The notes beneath the pieces were generated by a model. It saw nothing but the letters and a program-made list of their open reading frames with translations, did no database searches and had not been told where the DNA came from. Source: Heritiera littoralis (Eukaryota > Streptophyta > Magnoliopsida > Malvales > Malvaceae). Taken from it: a stretch of 64,000 nucleotides of DNA. This document shows, piece after piece, positions 1-11,930 of the stretch (position 1 is its first letter; every line of letters starts with the position of its first letter). The position numbers were made by a program, and so were the translations under genes. Location of the stretch: the NCBI GenBank assembly GCA_031772115.1, contig JAPDPK010000040.1, positions 2,413,501 through 2,477,500 of the forward strand. Direction: 5' to 3'.

Positions 1-450
1 GATATTAATGCTGCTATTAACACTTAATCTATAGCGCTGAGCATAGGTAAATTTTGATAGCTAGAGATTAATTAAGACTCTGAGCCTTTAATTAACAACG
101 CAGTAAGGAAAGATAAGTGTAATTGGACGCTGGGGAATTACACTACGGTTGACTACTTAATTGACAATGATCTTAAATAATCAATGATCAATATCTAAAT
201 CCAAGAATAATTAAATGCCTTGTAACTGAAGCTTTTTGCTATTTGTTTTTTATATTTAATAATTCTTGTTTTCTTTATTTTAGAATAGTCTCCAAAACCC
301 CCAAATTTCTTCTTTCCCTAAACCCTAAGATTAGATTTTTAATTTAATAATTAACTTAAATAATTCAGTCTTTGTGGGTTCGACCCTTACTCCGTTATCT
401 ACATAGTAGAGTTAGGAAATTTTATTTTTGGTGGCTGACGACACTCATCA
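1..450 (+). repeat. Athila-type LTR, 3' end (cut by window edge)
   Basis: This stretch matches the last 450 bases of the complete plus-strand LTR at 56516-58193, including the closing segment that ends ACACTCATCA at 450. The start lies outside the window. It is more diverged from the other copies than they are from each other over its first 130 bases. No internal region or TSD can be tied to it, so it may be the 3' LTR of an element or a solo LTR. No gene is present. Confidence 0.85.
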
Positions 451-1434
451 GTAATCATATTACTTTTCATCATATCCAACAATTCCGTATAAACATCCCA
501 TCAATACACTTTTTTTTTTAATTTAGACCCTTAAAATAAATAGCAAAGCTAATCATCCTGCAACTTTCCACTATAAACATTCGAGTCACAACAGCACTTT
601 AAGTGTAGGTGAAATTTATAATTGGGGTCATTATACTCCTATTACATCCTTTATGCCATCAATAACGCCATTACCATCAATGGATTCAAGATCAACTTGG
701 TTCTATCACTGTTCAAAACATAGCCCAACATAGGGGCATTTTCGTTATTTCAACATTTATTTTTTTCTCCTCAGTATACATTGAACCAAAGATCCTCTTA
801 TCTATGTGCTGATAGTATCCTTTCTCATACTAATATCAGCAGTTTAATATCTTGTTTGATTTCGACAGAGAAGTCTAATAGGATCTATAAACTGATCATT
901 TTGCATGAAATGCATCTTCACATCATCAATTTCTTTGCCAAATCAGTCAATTCCATCTTCTATTGGTCTGTTATGACTCCAGGCAAAATTTTGGAGGTAG
1001 GGGTATTTTGGTCATTTTTACCAAAAATTTTCTCTCTCTTCAAAATTACATTCAATCGGTGATCTTAAGGTCTATTTCATGATGATATCTCATTCCCCTC
1101 CTTTATATCATCACTTTAAGGTCTAAATTCGATCTGGATAGAAAAGTACTGGTGGGGCCCTCACCGAGTCCATTTCTGTTCCTTACCGAACTGACCTTCA
1201 TTTAGATTTTAAGATCACCATTTCAGGTAACATTCCTGAGCCGTTTTGCTTTTTAGCATTCCTTATTTCATAATTCTCACCCCCTTCTAAACACTTAATT
1301 CAATTTGCGATCATTTATTTTCTCTAAGTATTTAGACTACATAGTACTACAGGGGATGTTAACATTTTCAACACATTTTCTTTCCAAAAGTATCGACAAA
1401 CATCAAGCCAACCGTGCTTTGATACTATTAAATT
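451..1434. other. Gene-free stretch with LTR-like remnants
   Basis: No credible coding region is visible; short open frames here have no recognisable motifs. The text around 720-760 and 990-1030 resembles the AT-rich body of Del/Tekay-like LTRs. 1210-1434 resembles the end of a minus-strand LTR of the type seen complete at 7499-12543, with its TGAGCCG and CTCACCCC motifs. It is probably decayed LTR sequence, but its boundaries are not clear. Confidence 0.4.
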
Positions 1435-1640
1435 TGTCACAGCCCGTGACCCTATTTTTTCACCATATTTTATACATCTTATTTGGTTGGGCTGTCTGCG
1501 ATACTTTACTTTTCTTTTACATATAAACAATTTGATATTAAATTATAATATGAATTACATCCCCTATCTTAATTCATAAGGAAGTAGTACTGTAGATAAG
1601 TCTAAATACAGAAAATAAATGATCATACCTCATGTAATTA
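1285..1640. repeat. Imperfect inverted repeat, arms about 1285-1365 and 1553-1640
   Basis: The left arm contains GATCATTTATTTTCT, then a TTTAGAC block, an AGTACTAC block and GGGGATGT. The reverse complement of 1553-1640 contains the same blocks in the same order with a few indels. The same blocks also occur near 15280-15340 inside a minus-strand LTR, so the arms are probably matching ends of two oppositely oriented LTRs rather than a foldback transposon. Confidence 0.6.
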
Positions 1641-2443
1641 AATTGAGCTATCACAGTGTCTCTTTATGCACAATCGAAGTCCTTTAGATGTCAGACTCTC
1701 AGTCCTTGAAAATCTGAAATGTTAAAATTAAGGGGTGAGCAAACCACGGCTTAGTAAGAGAATTATATGTATCACTTGATATTCAGCTATCTATATACTG
1801 AAAAACTTTTTCATTTTCCCTATAAGGGCTCTAGGCTCACATGTAGGAAGGATACTACAGTCGGCTAGGAAAATGGATGGAGTAAGGCAGGTATTTTGAA
1901 ATGCCTATCTTGTCCCGTAACCTAGAAGAACTGTAGGAAGTAATAAATTTCTTTTGAAATTTAAATCTTTCTCTTTTTTTCCTTTCATTTCTTATCATTT
2001 TCCTTTTTATGCTTTTATGAATTTGGAGCATTTAAATAAAGTAACTAATATTTATCTATTCCTTTAGAAAAATATTAGTTTAAACTATCATCACTCCCTT
2101 TTGAATTCTTTTCATATTTTATTGTACAACTCTTAGTTTGTACAGTACTTTAAATAGCAAAGTAAGCTATTAAAATCTATTCCACTTATCACATTAGCAA
2201 AGTAGCAAGCACTTCGGTAAATTAGTCACTATGCATGTTGATAAATCGATTACTATGCAAGTTAATAAATCAATCCATTCACAAAAACGAAAAAAAATAA
2301 ACTTTAAGCATATAGCTTAACTCACTGAAAACAGTTTCAAAATAACCGATCACTTAATCACTTTAGGCGTAAGCCCAGTTCATTGATGCAGTTACGACAT
2401 CCATCCTAACTAGCAATGGAGGAAGTGTCGTATCGAGGAACTC

Positions 2444-2855
2444 GTGTAGCACGTAGGTCCTTTAGGATCCTAAAGGTGGCTCCCACAGTCCAAGGGTATT
2501 CGTGTAGCACATAGGTCCTTCGGGATTCTAGAGGTGGCTCCCACAATCCAAACAATATCTGTGTAGCAAATAGGTCCTTCGGGATTCTAAAGGTGGCGCC
2601 CACGGTCCAAAAGGTATCCGTGTAGCACGTAGGTCCCTTGGGATTCTAGAGGTGGCTCCCACGATTTAAACAATATCTGTGTAGCACGTAGGTCCTTCGA
2701 GATTCTAGAGGTGGCTCCCACGGTCCAAATGGTATTCGTGTAGCAGGTAGGTCCCTTGCGATTCTAGAGGTGGCTCCCACGATTTAAACGATATATGTGT
2801 AGCACGTAGGTCCTTCGGGATTCTAGAGGTGGCTCCCACGATTTAAACAATATAT
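2444..2855 (+). repeat. 59-bp minisatellite, 7 units
   Basis: Seven head-to-tail units of about 59 bp each begin GTGTAGCACGTAGGTCC and contain GGTGGCTCCCAC. Units differ by several bases, and alternating units share either a GGTCCAA or a GATTTAAAC segment, suggesting an older two-unit period. It lies inside the Del-like LTR. Confidence 0.9.
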
Positions 2856-3118
2856 GTGTCACATATAATCTAATATTCCATTTAAAATCATGGTAAGAAT
2901 ATTAGATTTATCAATTCTTTCTTTTTGAAAACATACTACATGTTCGTATCACATGTCTTATGAAAATTATCTCACAGTACTATAATCAATACCGTAATGA
3001 GCATTTTGTAAAAATGCTATAAATCAATTGGTTTTCTTCTCATATCATATAAAACATATTCTTTTCACATGTCCCGTATTATATAAAACATTTTCCTTTT
3101 AATATATCACATATCATG

Positions 3119-3590
3119 TGATATGGACCTCATCGAAAGAAGATGAGGTTCAATGAAGAAGACGAAGAACACTTGAAGAAAAACAATAACAAGTTAAAAA
3201 CGCAGCAAAGGAAAAACAAAATTAGAAGTAAAATCAAGACCCGTTGTGTAGAAACACAAGAACCTATGGTATTGGACCAAGACCCGTTGCTTAGAAAAGC
3301 AAGAACCTATGGTATATATTGGTGGAAGGTAGAAGAACGCCACAAGGAAGACCTTGATAAGTTCAAGAGTTCTCAAGATAACCAAAGAGAAGAAGTCTCT
3401 CAATTTTATTACTAAAATCAATTGTGTTCTCCCCAAAGGGTTACATAACTATTTATAGGCAACTAGCTAACTTGCAGAACAAGTAATAGGAATCCTACTC
3501 TCCTAACTTGCAGAACAAGTAATAGAAGTCCTACAAAATATATTATTTAAAAAGGAATTGGGCTTAAATTAAATTAAGACAACGTTCAGC
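3119..3590 (-). repeat. Element 3, left (3') LTR, truncated
   Basis: This matches 24351-24880 of the intact LTR. It ends at TTCAGC where it joins integrase sequence, so about 296 bp at the inner end are missing. It also has one fewer copy of a short internal repeat based on AACTTGCAGAACAAGTAATA. Confidence 0.85.
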
Positions 3591-4635
3591 CGTTAGGCCA
3601 AAAGAAGTGATCATGCAATATATCTAAAGTTTTCATTACTCCAGAATGTCCCATTAACCCACCACTATGGGCTTCTCTAACAAGTAATTCTCTTAAAGAA
3701 CTCCTAGGCACACATAATCTATTTCCCCTAAATAAGAATCCATCATGCCTATAAAACTTTCCAAAACCAGTTTTCTCACATGCAATGAACACATTTTCAA
3801 AATCCTCATCAGTAGCATACAAGTCTTTAATATACTCAAATCCAAGTAGTTTTGCATTAAGAGTAGTGATTAGAGTATACCTTCGAGACAATGCATCAGC
3901 CATGACATTTTCTTTACTTTGTTTATATTTGATCACATATGGAAATGTCTCAATGAACTCCATCCACTTGGCATGACGCTTATTCAACTTGCTTTGTCCT
4001 TTCAAGTGCTTCAACGACTCATGATCAGTGTGGATGACAAATTCCTTGGGCCATAAATAGTGTTGCCATGTTTCCAAGGCCCTCACTAATGCATACATCT
4101 CTTTATCATATGTGGGATAGTTAAGGGCAGCTCCACTTAACTTCTCACTGAAAAAAGCAATGGGGCACTTCTCCTGTATTAAAACAACTTTGATACCTAT
4201 GCTTAAAGCATCATACTCAATCTCAATTGTTTTCTCTTTTTGCCTAGCCTCAGCTTCACTCACTATTCTTTTCTCACTCTCTTTTAATTTTAATTGATTC
4301 TCATCTTTCACACTTGAAGCTTGACATGCTACAAATACCTTTCCATCCATAGGTAATTCCATACTATCCTCATCATCTTCTAATGGCAGTATAGAATCAT
4401 CATTGGATTCTTCCACGTAGTTGCTATCTAACTTATTATTAGCAACAATACCACATGCATGAGAGGTATTACCTTGGTTTACCTTAGCTAGGGTAGCATC
4501 ATGTTTCTCCAACTTATCATATTTAACCAACTTCGACTCTATCCTCGAAAGTTGTTGTTGCATGGCTTGGAACATGATCTCAATCTTACTCAAATCAAGC
4601 TTTTCACTATTAGAAGACATGATTGTAACTTGCAA
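3586..4635 (-). pseudogene. Fused gag start / RNase H / integrase start, Ty3-gypsy chromovirus type
   Basis: The 349-residue frame is uninterrupted but is a deletion product. Residues 1-75 resemble the gag start of element 2 (a predicted helical segment around FQAMQQQLSRIES). Residues 76-135 are an acidic then charged linker resembling the protease-RT spacer. Residues 136-250 are RNase H with the usual acidic positions visible: D142 in YDAL, E179 in YDKEMYA, D204 in HTDHES and D247 in MADALS. Residues 251-349 begin the integrase with part of its HHCC finger (REAHSGGLMGHSG) and stop at FFWPNG. The rest of gag, protease, RT and the integrase core are absent. It could make a gag-RNase H fusion if transcribed, but this is more likely a remnant. 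Confidence 0.8.
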
Positions 4636-5245
4636 GAAACGTTAGTAAAAGAAAAGGACCTCACAAGTATGACCTCACGTGTTTACACTCAATACACACA
4701 AGAATGTAACACTCACACTCGTGTTTCACATAATTTTAATATGGCTTTTCTCTACTAATGTTACTCACACACTCTTACCTTTTTCCCTCACACAACTTTT
4801 CTCTATAGGTTCTATATTGAACTCAAGACTCAATCAAAAATCAGCTTATGGAATTCAATTATCATCCAACAATAAACAAGCTGAGCACAAGATTTTAATC
4901 AAGGGAAAACAAAACAATGAAGACTCAACAAGACTTTGCAAGACTCAATAAGGCTTAAGAAGACTCTAATGAAACTAAACCTTGAAGGAAATATGCGTGT
5001 TTTGGGCTGTTTATTTAGGGTAGGGTTTAGCCAAAGGTGGGGTAGTTTTGTCCTTTTATGTGATAGGGTCAAAAAAGTAATTTTAGACAGTAGGGTAGAA
5101 TGGTAACAATGAATTTTCAAATTAGGCAAATAAGAAATCTCAAAGCTCAAGAAAGAATGACTACCTCAAGATTTTGATGAAGCACACCTCCACGAATTGC
5201 CTTTGATGTTGCACTTGCTACACACGATGTAATAAATCACCCCTC
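4636..5245. other. Element 3 leader, no gene
   Basis: This is the 5' leader of element 3 (minus strand) between the gag start and the right LTR. It is related to the leader of element 2 at 25360-25530. No primer-binding site is visible next to the LTR because that end was lost. Confidence 0.5.
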
Positions 5246-6008
5246 ACAATAACAAGTTAAAAACGCAGCAAAGGAAAAACAAAATTAGAAGTAAAACCAA
5301 AACCCGTTGTGTAGAAACACAAGAACCTATGGCATTGGACCAAGACCCGTTGCTTAGAAAAGCAAGAACCTATGGTATATATTGGTGGAAGGTAGAAGAA
5401 CGCCACAAGGAAGACCTTGATAAGTTCAAGAGTTCTCAAGAAAACCAAAGAGAAGAAGTCTCTCAATTTTATTACTAAAATCAATTGTGTTCTCCCCAAA
5501 GGGTTACATAACTATTTATAGGCAACTAGCTAACTTGCAGCACAAGTAATAGGAATCCTACTTTCCTAACTTGTAGAATAGGAAATAACAAACTTGCAGA
5601 ACAAGTAATAAGAATCCTACTCTCCTAACTTGCAGAACAAGTAATAGAAGTCCTACAAAATATATTATTTAAAAAGGAATTGGGCTTAAATTAAATTAAG
5701 ACAACGTTCAGCCCAATAATACTTAACTAAATAAAATATGCATCCAGCCTAATTGCATTTCAGCCCAATACTTGTGTGTGTGTCTTCAAGAAGGTTGAAC
5801 TTGGGCTTGGATCATGTTGTAGAAGACTTTATCATCCTCCATGCTCAAGCTTTGTTGGGCTTTCTCTCTAGCAATATTAATGAAACTAGCCAAGGCTTGT
5901 TGCATTATCTTTGATTTAGCTCTTGTAATTGGACCTCCATGGATGCTCAAAGGATCACGAACATCACGAACATGACTTGAGCTGTGTGAGCTTGATGGGT
6001 CTCCATCA
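5246..6008 (-). repeat. Element 3, right (5') LTR, first 64 bp missing
   Basis: From AACAAGTTAAAAACG it follows the LTR at 24351-25176 to its end GTCTCCATCA, and the TSD TCATG follows directly. The terminal 64 bp at the inner edge are replaced by leader sequence, which removed the primer-binding junction. Confidence 0.85.
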
Positions 6009-6954
6009 TCATGTAAAACACTTTCCTTTTAAACATGTCACCTATCATTTATGGAGACTGAGACAATCATCAGTCATATCATGCTATAGACCCCGAAGGG
6101 TAAAGAAATAAACATGTCAAATCTATGACCATAATCTATATTGTCCTCGGTAGATCACTGATCAGGTGTCGACCGGGACTAAACATATCACATATCAGCA
6201 TGATAGGATGCCAACTAGTCTCAAAACCGTATTTTTCATCATAAAATAACCTTTATGAAATTTCTAAAAATATATAATTCCATAATTTAAAACCATAAAG
6301 GTTATAAAATCATTTAGTGAATATTTATAAAAATATTCACTTTATTTCTTTTCATTTTCTATTTCGTATTTCGTGTAATTTACATATCAAGAGAATTTTC
6401 GGTGATTTCATTATCACCATTCTCGAGAACATGAATATTTTAAAATTAAATCTCATTATATTCATGTTTTATGAAAATTAATAATTTTCTCGTTTTTCAT
6501 GATTTAATATCGATTTTCGAAAATAAAATCATTTAATATGATTTTTTCGTAATTTTCTAAAAATTTTCGACAGCATAACGGCTGCCGATTGACTAGCCTC
6601 CTGCACGAAAAATACAGTTTATAAATCCAGCCAGTACATCATCACACTTTTTCAACCAACCAATAATCACGATATTTTCATAAAATATTTAATAATTAAA
6701 AACATGCAGACTGAATATCCTTACAGTGCTGCACATGCATCCTTTACCTTTTCCGAGTCGACGATTTCCTTGTTATCAGTCGTGCTTGTACTCCATCTCT
6801 TCCGATTCCATCATCTCGTTCGCCGAGAATGATTTCTGGAAATCAAATTCTAACATTTAGAATTTTTTTCACAATTTATTAAAAATCACAGGAAATTAAT
6901 TTACGAAATTTCTTACCAAATTTTCGTAAAATTTCGAATTCCTACGAAAATTTC

Positions 6955-7063
6955 CTTTTCTTTCTTTCTTTCTTCCTTTTTCTTCTTTCTTTTTCCTTTT
7001 TCTTCTCTTTTCTTTTTCTTTTTCTTTTTCTTTTTCTTTTTTTCTTTTTCTTTTCCCTTTTCT
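6955..7063. repeat. Pyrimidine-only tract in Del-like LTR
   Basis: About 110 bases are almost entirely C and T, in TTTCTTTTTC-type runs. It is followed directly by ACCGG-containing motifs at 7068-7105. The same pair of features occurs at 8588-8783, 13300-13412 and 50090-50190. Confidence 0.85.
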
Positions 7064-8093
7064 GGTCTGAACCGGTTTGGACCGGTTCGGTCCCATCCCG
7101 CCGGTTCGATCATCGGCGGCCACCATTTTCACCTGTTCATGCTTCCCACAATTGGCCAACGTTGCAAGGATGCTGGATCTGGCCTCCGTTTCTCCCTATC
7201 ATCGGCGACGGCGTCGGATCTAGAGGCTTGGGTTTCGGCCTCCTCCTTCTCTTTTTCTCCCTCCTTCGTCGGTTTCCTTCACCGTTGGCCATCCTTATCA
7301 CTTCCTCTTACCTCTAACGAGGTCGAGATGCAATGTCAATGACCGAATCGATCGGCACCGCCATTTTCCTCTCCCTCTTTTCCTCTTCGGTTTCGTCTCT
7401 TCTCTCATTTCGCCTTCCACCCCGTTTCTCTTCTTTCCTTTCCTTTCCTGTCGCCAACCGTCCCTCTCTCTTCCTCTCTCGCTAGCGACAACTCCCCCTG
7501 TGAAAATCGAGAATTTCCAAATAAATATTAGGTATCCGGAGAATTTGATTGGGACAAATTGGAATCGAGATGAAATAAGAAATAAAAATAGAGAAAATAA
7601 ATTTGGATATAAAAAAATCCAAATTTAATAAGAAATAAAAATATGTAATTTTATATATTTATATAAGGTTATTATATAAATATATTTTTAAATAAATATA
7701 TACATTCATATATGAAATATATGTGCATGTCATATGTTAAAATACTATTTTATATCATAGAATGAATACATATGTATTTTATTATACATTTACGTATATA
7801 TGATATACATATATAAGATATATATGTATAGTATTTTAAAATAAAGTATATATATAAATTGTTTATATGAAATATGTATTTATATATATATATATGATAT
7901 ATATATATATATATGAAATATATGTATAGTATTTTAAATGAAGGTATATATATATATTTATGGTTTATACAAATTATATATATTAATATATATCAAATAT
8001 AGTAATTATATATATAATTATATGAATATAATTATATATATAATAATAAATATATGTTAATTAAAAAAAACAAAATAGAAGTAGGAATCGGGG

Positions 8094-8124
8094 TTCCTCT
8101 TCTGTTAACCAAACAGAAGAGGAA
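8094..8124 (-). other. 13-bp perfect hairpin in Del-like LTR
   Basis: The arms are TTCCTCTTCTGTT (8094-8106) and AACAGAAGAGGAA (8112-8124), with a 5-base loop. It sits exactly between the AT-rich stretch and the GC-rich block, as the hairpins at 12578, 13904 and 49610 do. Its function is unknown. Confidence 0.9.
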
Positions 8125-8587
8125 AACCAAAGTGAAAGCCGGATGACACCGACCACCGAAAGGAAGAGGAGCGAGGGGGCGTCGCCGGCGATCCAAGGAA
8201 AAGAGAGAAGTGACCGGCGACGGCCCAAACGGAAAAGAGAAGAAACAGAAAACAGGAAGAGAAGCAAAAAGCCGAGAAGAAAAGGAGAAGAGACATGGCG
8301 GTGCCGGCCGATCCGGGCACCGCTAGTCCCCCCACGAGTCCGGCGGGGACCAGGGGAAGGTGAGAGGAGCAACCGACGAAGGGGAAACCGATGGAGGAAG
8401 GAGAAAAGAGGAAGGAAAGGAGCCGAGAGCCACAGACCCAGATCCGGCACCGCCGCCGATGATGGGGCGAAACCGAGGCCAAATCCGGCGTCCCCGCAAC
8501 CATGGCCAACTGAGGGAGGCCTGAACCGACGATGATGCAGGCGAAAAGAGGCCGAACCGGTGAACCGGCCTAAACCGATCCGAACCG

Positions 8588-8783
8588 GTTCAGGCCAGAA
8601 AAAAAACATAACAGAAAAGAAAAGGAAAGAAAAAGAAAAGAAAGAAGAAAAGAAAAGAAAAGGAGAAAGAAAAGAAGGAAGAAGAAAAAGAAGGAGAAAA
8701 AAAAAGAAAAGGAGAAAGAAAAGAAGGAAGAAGAAAAAGAAGGAAAGGAAGAAGAAAAAAAAGAAGAAGAAAAGAAAGAAATA
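8588..8783. repeat. Purine-only tract in Del-like LTR
   Basis: Nearly 200 bases consist of A and G with only a handful of exceptions, in GAAAAGAAAG-type runs. Charged open frames across it (Lys, Arg, Glu runs) are artefacts of the composition. Confidence 0.9.
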
Positions 8784-10975
8784 GGTAAGAAAAATTAGAA
8801 GATTTCGATATATTTCTATGGAATTTATTAGAAATTGTTGAATTATCCTTTAAATGAAAACATGTGTCAATTATTGAAATTGTAGAAAAACGGAAATGAG
8901 ACGAATGGTGGAGTTCGGCAAGGCTCGAAAATCGAAAAGTGCGCTAAGCTTTGGCGAATAGGTAAGATACTTTTATAAAGCATTAGTAGCATTATATTAT
9001 ATGAGGAATTATGATTTTATATAATGCATTGATGGAACGATTTTTAACGAAATTGTCATTTTTTTTATATGATGCATTAATTGAATTGATGTTAAAAAAT
9101 GCTAAGAGGACCCACAACTGATGGTGGGGGTCTTAGTAGAGACATAGGAATTATGAGAATCAACGGCTGTGGTATAAATTGTGTTTTCCTTGCAGGAGGT
9201 TTAGTGAAAATTAAGCCGTTATACTACCGAAATTCCTAGGAAAACGTTGAGGAAAAAGATTTAAGTTTCTCAAGTAAATGGAATTTTGGAAATAATTATT
9301 GAAAAATAAACATTGAAAGGACTTTATGGTATTACCGGAAAAGTTTGATATTGAAATCGATGAGAAGATAGATCGTTGAACATGATAATGTGATGAATTA
9401 TATGGTTTAAACCTTATAGAATCGATAAATCAAGTAAGTTTAATACCACAAATTTTATCAAGTTGAGATTGAGGTGGAATTATTTATTAGACGGATCACA
9501 GATAAAAGTGACGATGATTATATGATACAACTTAAAAGAGAAAATAAAATCGAAGTTGTGATTTAGATGGTCGAATGATAGAATTGCGGAATTATCAATC
9601 GAGTGATGATTATAGAATTGATAGATTCAAATAAATGACCGTCTTAGTGGTATGATTGAGATAATGATAATAAGAAAGTAGATTGTGATATCTTATGGAC
9701 ATTTGATAGAACATACGTTTACATAAAAATGTACTTGTACATATCGATGTTAAATAGATGTGAACTGAGATTTTTGCAATAATATGGATAGTCGCAAGGC
9801 GACTTAAATGATTGAAACACTGTTGATAGTGGAAATGGGCAAATTCTTTTAAGTGGGTAAATTGCCAATAAAAAATTGAATTGATGATGTTTTATAGATA
9901 ATTCTAGCATGATATTACATTCTACAGGCCATATGAAAAGTGAATTGAGGATTGTGATCTGATTTTATAATAGTGAATGAAATTGTATCGCAAGTCGAAA
10001 ATTCTGAATATGTACCAATAGGTCAAACCATAAATGGATTTGATAAGCGATTATTGATCTTGTGGTTTTATGATCCTCGATGTCGACTCTGGAATAGATA
10101 TCGAATGAGGATATTAGTATTGCATAATTTCAGTATCATAATGGCTATATGGAAACACAGTATTTAAATGCTCATAGATACTAAAAGGATTCACACTGAT
10201 GATGTGGTTCTAGTATCGATAATGAAATGTATAAATGATTGTTATAGTCGATAATTATCGAAAAAGGATATTGAATACCGAATGGTTTGAATACCAAGTG
10301 ATCTAATTATTAAATAATTAGAGTACTGAACAATCTGAATACTGAATGAAATGAATCTTGAATGATTTGAATAGTGATTTACTGATTGGACAGAAAGAAA
10401 GTCTTGAAATCGAATAATTGATGGTGATAAAGTTAAATGAATTGCTTCACTGTATTTGATGAAAATATTACCGAAGTTGCATACTGAAATGTTTTATAGC
10501 ATCGCATTTAAGCATGCATTCTTACAACTTGAAACATTATAATAATGTTTATATGAATACTGAAAAGTATTGAATTGTTTTGAAATGAAAGTATATGGTA
10601 GATATATATATATATATTGATATATGAAGTCTCATACAGAATTTTACCATCTGCTTTACATGATATTGAAAAGAAAGCTAAAGATTTAAATGTTTTATGA
10701 GACTGTAGGCACCCTAAAAGAATTAAATTCAATAAAGCATAGTGGAAACCACCTAATTGGAGCTTTGCTCATTAGGCAGAGATGCTTGTCCGACAATAGT
10801 CGTGGACAGGTCTCAGTCACACCTGATCAGTGGGGCTGAGAGAGATGAGGTCTATGGCCATAGATAGCGCCCTAGTTGGTTTCCAAGGGACGATGACATG
10901 ATTTTCACTGCTAGCTACAGTGATTTAAGTCTTTATTGATAGAGATGATAGGGATCTAGCCTAGTCTCTAACCGA

Positions 10976-11400
10976 TATGATATGAGGTCTAGAGTATGAT
11001 TTTATTGATATGAACTCTAGACTTAACATGATTTATACAATACATGAGACATGTTTGAAATGAAATATATTTTGAAATAGTACATGTTTTAAAATGTTTT
11101 TAAAAGTCCATGAGATATGATTTCGACACCTATATGATTTATATATGATTTTGTGTCGAACATGGCATGATATGCGGTCTAGAGTATAGTTTGATTTGAT
11201 ATGAACTCTATACCTAATATGACTTATAGTATATGTTTTAAAAGTACATGATAAATGATTTCGACACTTATATGATTTATATACGATTTTGTGTCGAACT
11301 TGAAATGATATGCGGTTTAGAGTATAGATTGATTTGATATAAACTCTAAACCTGATATGATTTATAATATATGAAAAATGTTTTAAAACCGCACATGTTT
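10976..11400. repeat. Tandem repeat of about 139 bp, 2-3 units
   Basis: Units carry GATATG(A/C)GGT(C/T)TAGAG, a TATGAACTCTA block and two TTTCGACAC/TGTGTCGAAC blocks. Clear starts are near 11168 and 11307, and a diverged earlier unit is near 10976. It lies in the body of the 7499-12543 LTR. Confidence 0.7.
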
Positions 11401-11599
11401 TAGACATGCTCTAAAAATGAATACATGAATTGAAATTGAACATGTTTTTATCATGCCGTAAAGGAAAATTTGAAATGAATTGAAAATTCATACGTTGAGC
11501 ATGTTCTAAAGTATATATGATATTTATATGAAATGATAGCAGTTTGTACAGTAAAGTTACATAAATTGCATATTAAACCCTGACATGATAATATGCTTA

Positions 11600-11930
11600 G
11601 TACGTGAGAAATTCCATGAGGAATGTCATGACTCGACGTTAATGATGTTTCATCTATACGATGACATGATATGATATGATATATGAACATAAGATTGATA
11701 TGAAGAGAATTCTGATCTTACTCTATCGTGATCATAAATTCTCATACGATAAGTAATATGAATTGATGTAATACGGGAATATGATTGTTAAGTGTAAAGT
11801 GACTCGATAGGATATCTCAATTAAACATGAAGAATATATGAGGAGTATCATGACTTGGTGGTAACGATATTTCATCTATATGATGTCATGATATGATATG
11901 AAACATGAATATGGAAATACACAAAGAGAA
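11600..11930. repeat. Degenerate two-unit duplication of about 225 bp
   Basis: The block ATGAGGAATGTCATGACT ... TTTCATCTATACGATG near 11615-11665 recurs near 11840-11885 with several changes. It is part of the same LTR body and contains no gene. Confidence 0.6.

Larger units (their letters stand above)
3119..6008 (-). mobile_element. Internally deleted chromovirus-like LTR element (element 3)
   Basis: The element is flanked by a perfect 5-bp TSD, TCATG, at 3114-3118 and 6009-6013. It begins TGATATGG and ends CTCCATCA, like the single LTR copy at 24351-25176. Both LTRs are damaged on their inner sides: the left one stops at 3590 and the right one starts at about 5246, so the polypurine tract and primer site are gone. 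Between them is one open frame joining the gag start to RNase H and the integrase start (3586-4635), then about 600 bp of leader without a gene. It inserted into the Del-like LTR. It cannot be autonomous. Confidence 0.9.

Noticed and set aside
2444..2855. A CRISPR-like array
   Set aside because: Units are continuous 59-bp repeats with no unique spacers, inside a plant LTR.
3143..3436. Open frames on both strands of the element 3 LTR, repeated at 5257-5499 and 24375-24668
   Set aside because: They fall inside LTR sequence, no protein family is recognisable, and their conservation is explained by LTR copy number.
7640..8040. AT microsatellite as a replication origin or matrix attachment region
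   Set aside because: It is the ordinary AT-rich part of the Del-like LTR and recurs in each copy; nothing specific supports such a role.
8061..8609. A 182-residue open frame and overlapping frames in a GC-rich block
   Set aside because: Low-complexity products rich in Ser, Leu, Arg and Pro, overlapping on both strands, inside a Del-like LTR. The same block recurs at 7100-7490, 13480-13960 and 49640-50090 without keeping frame.
8560..8784. Lys/Arg/Glu-rich frame across the purine tract
   Set aside because: An artefact of a purine-only tract.
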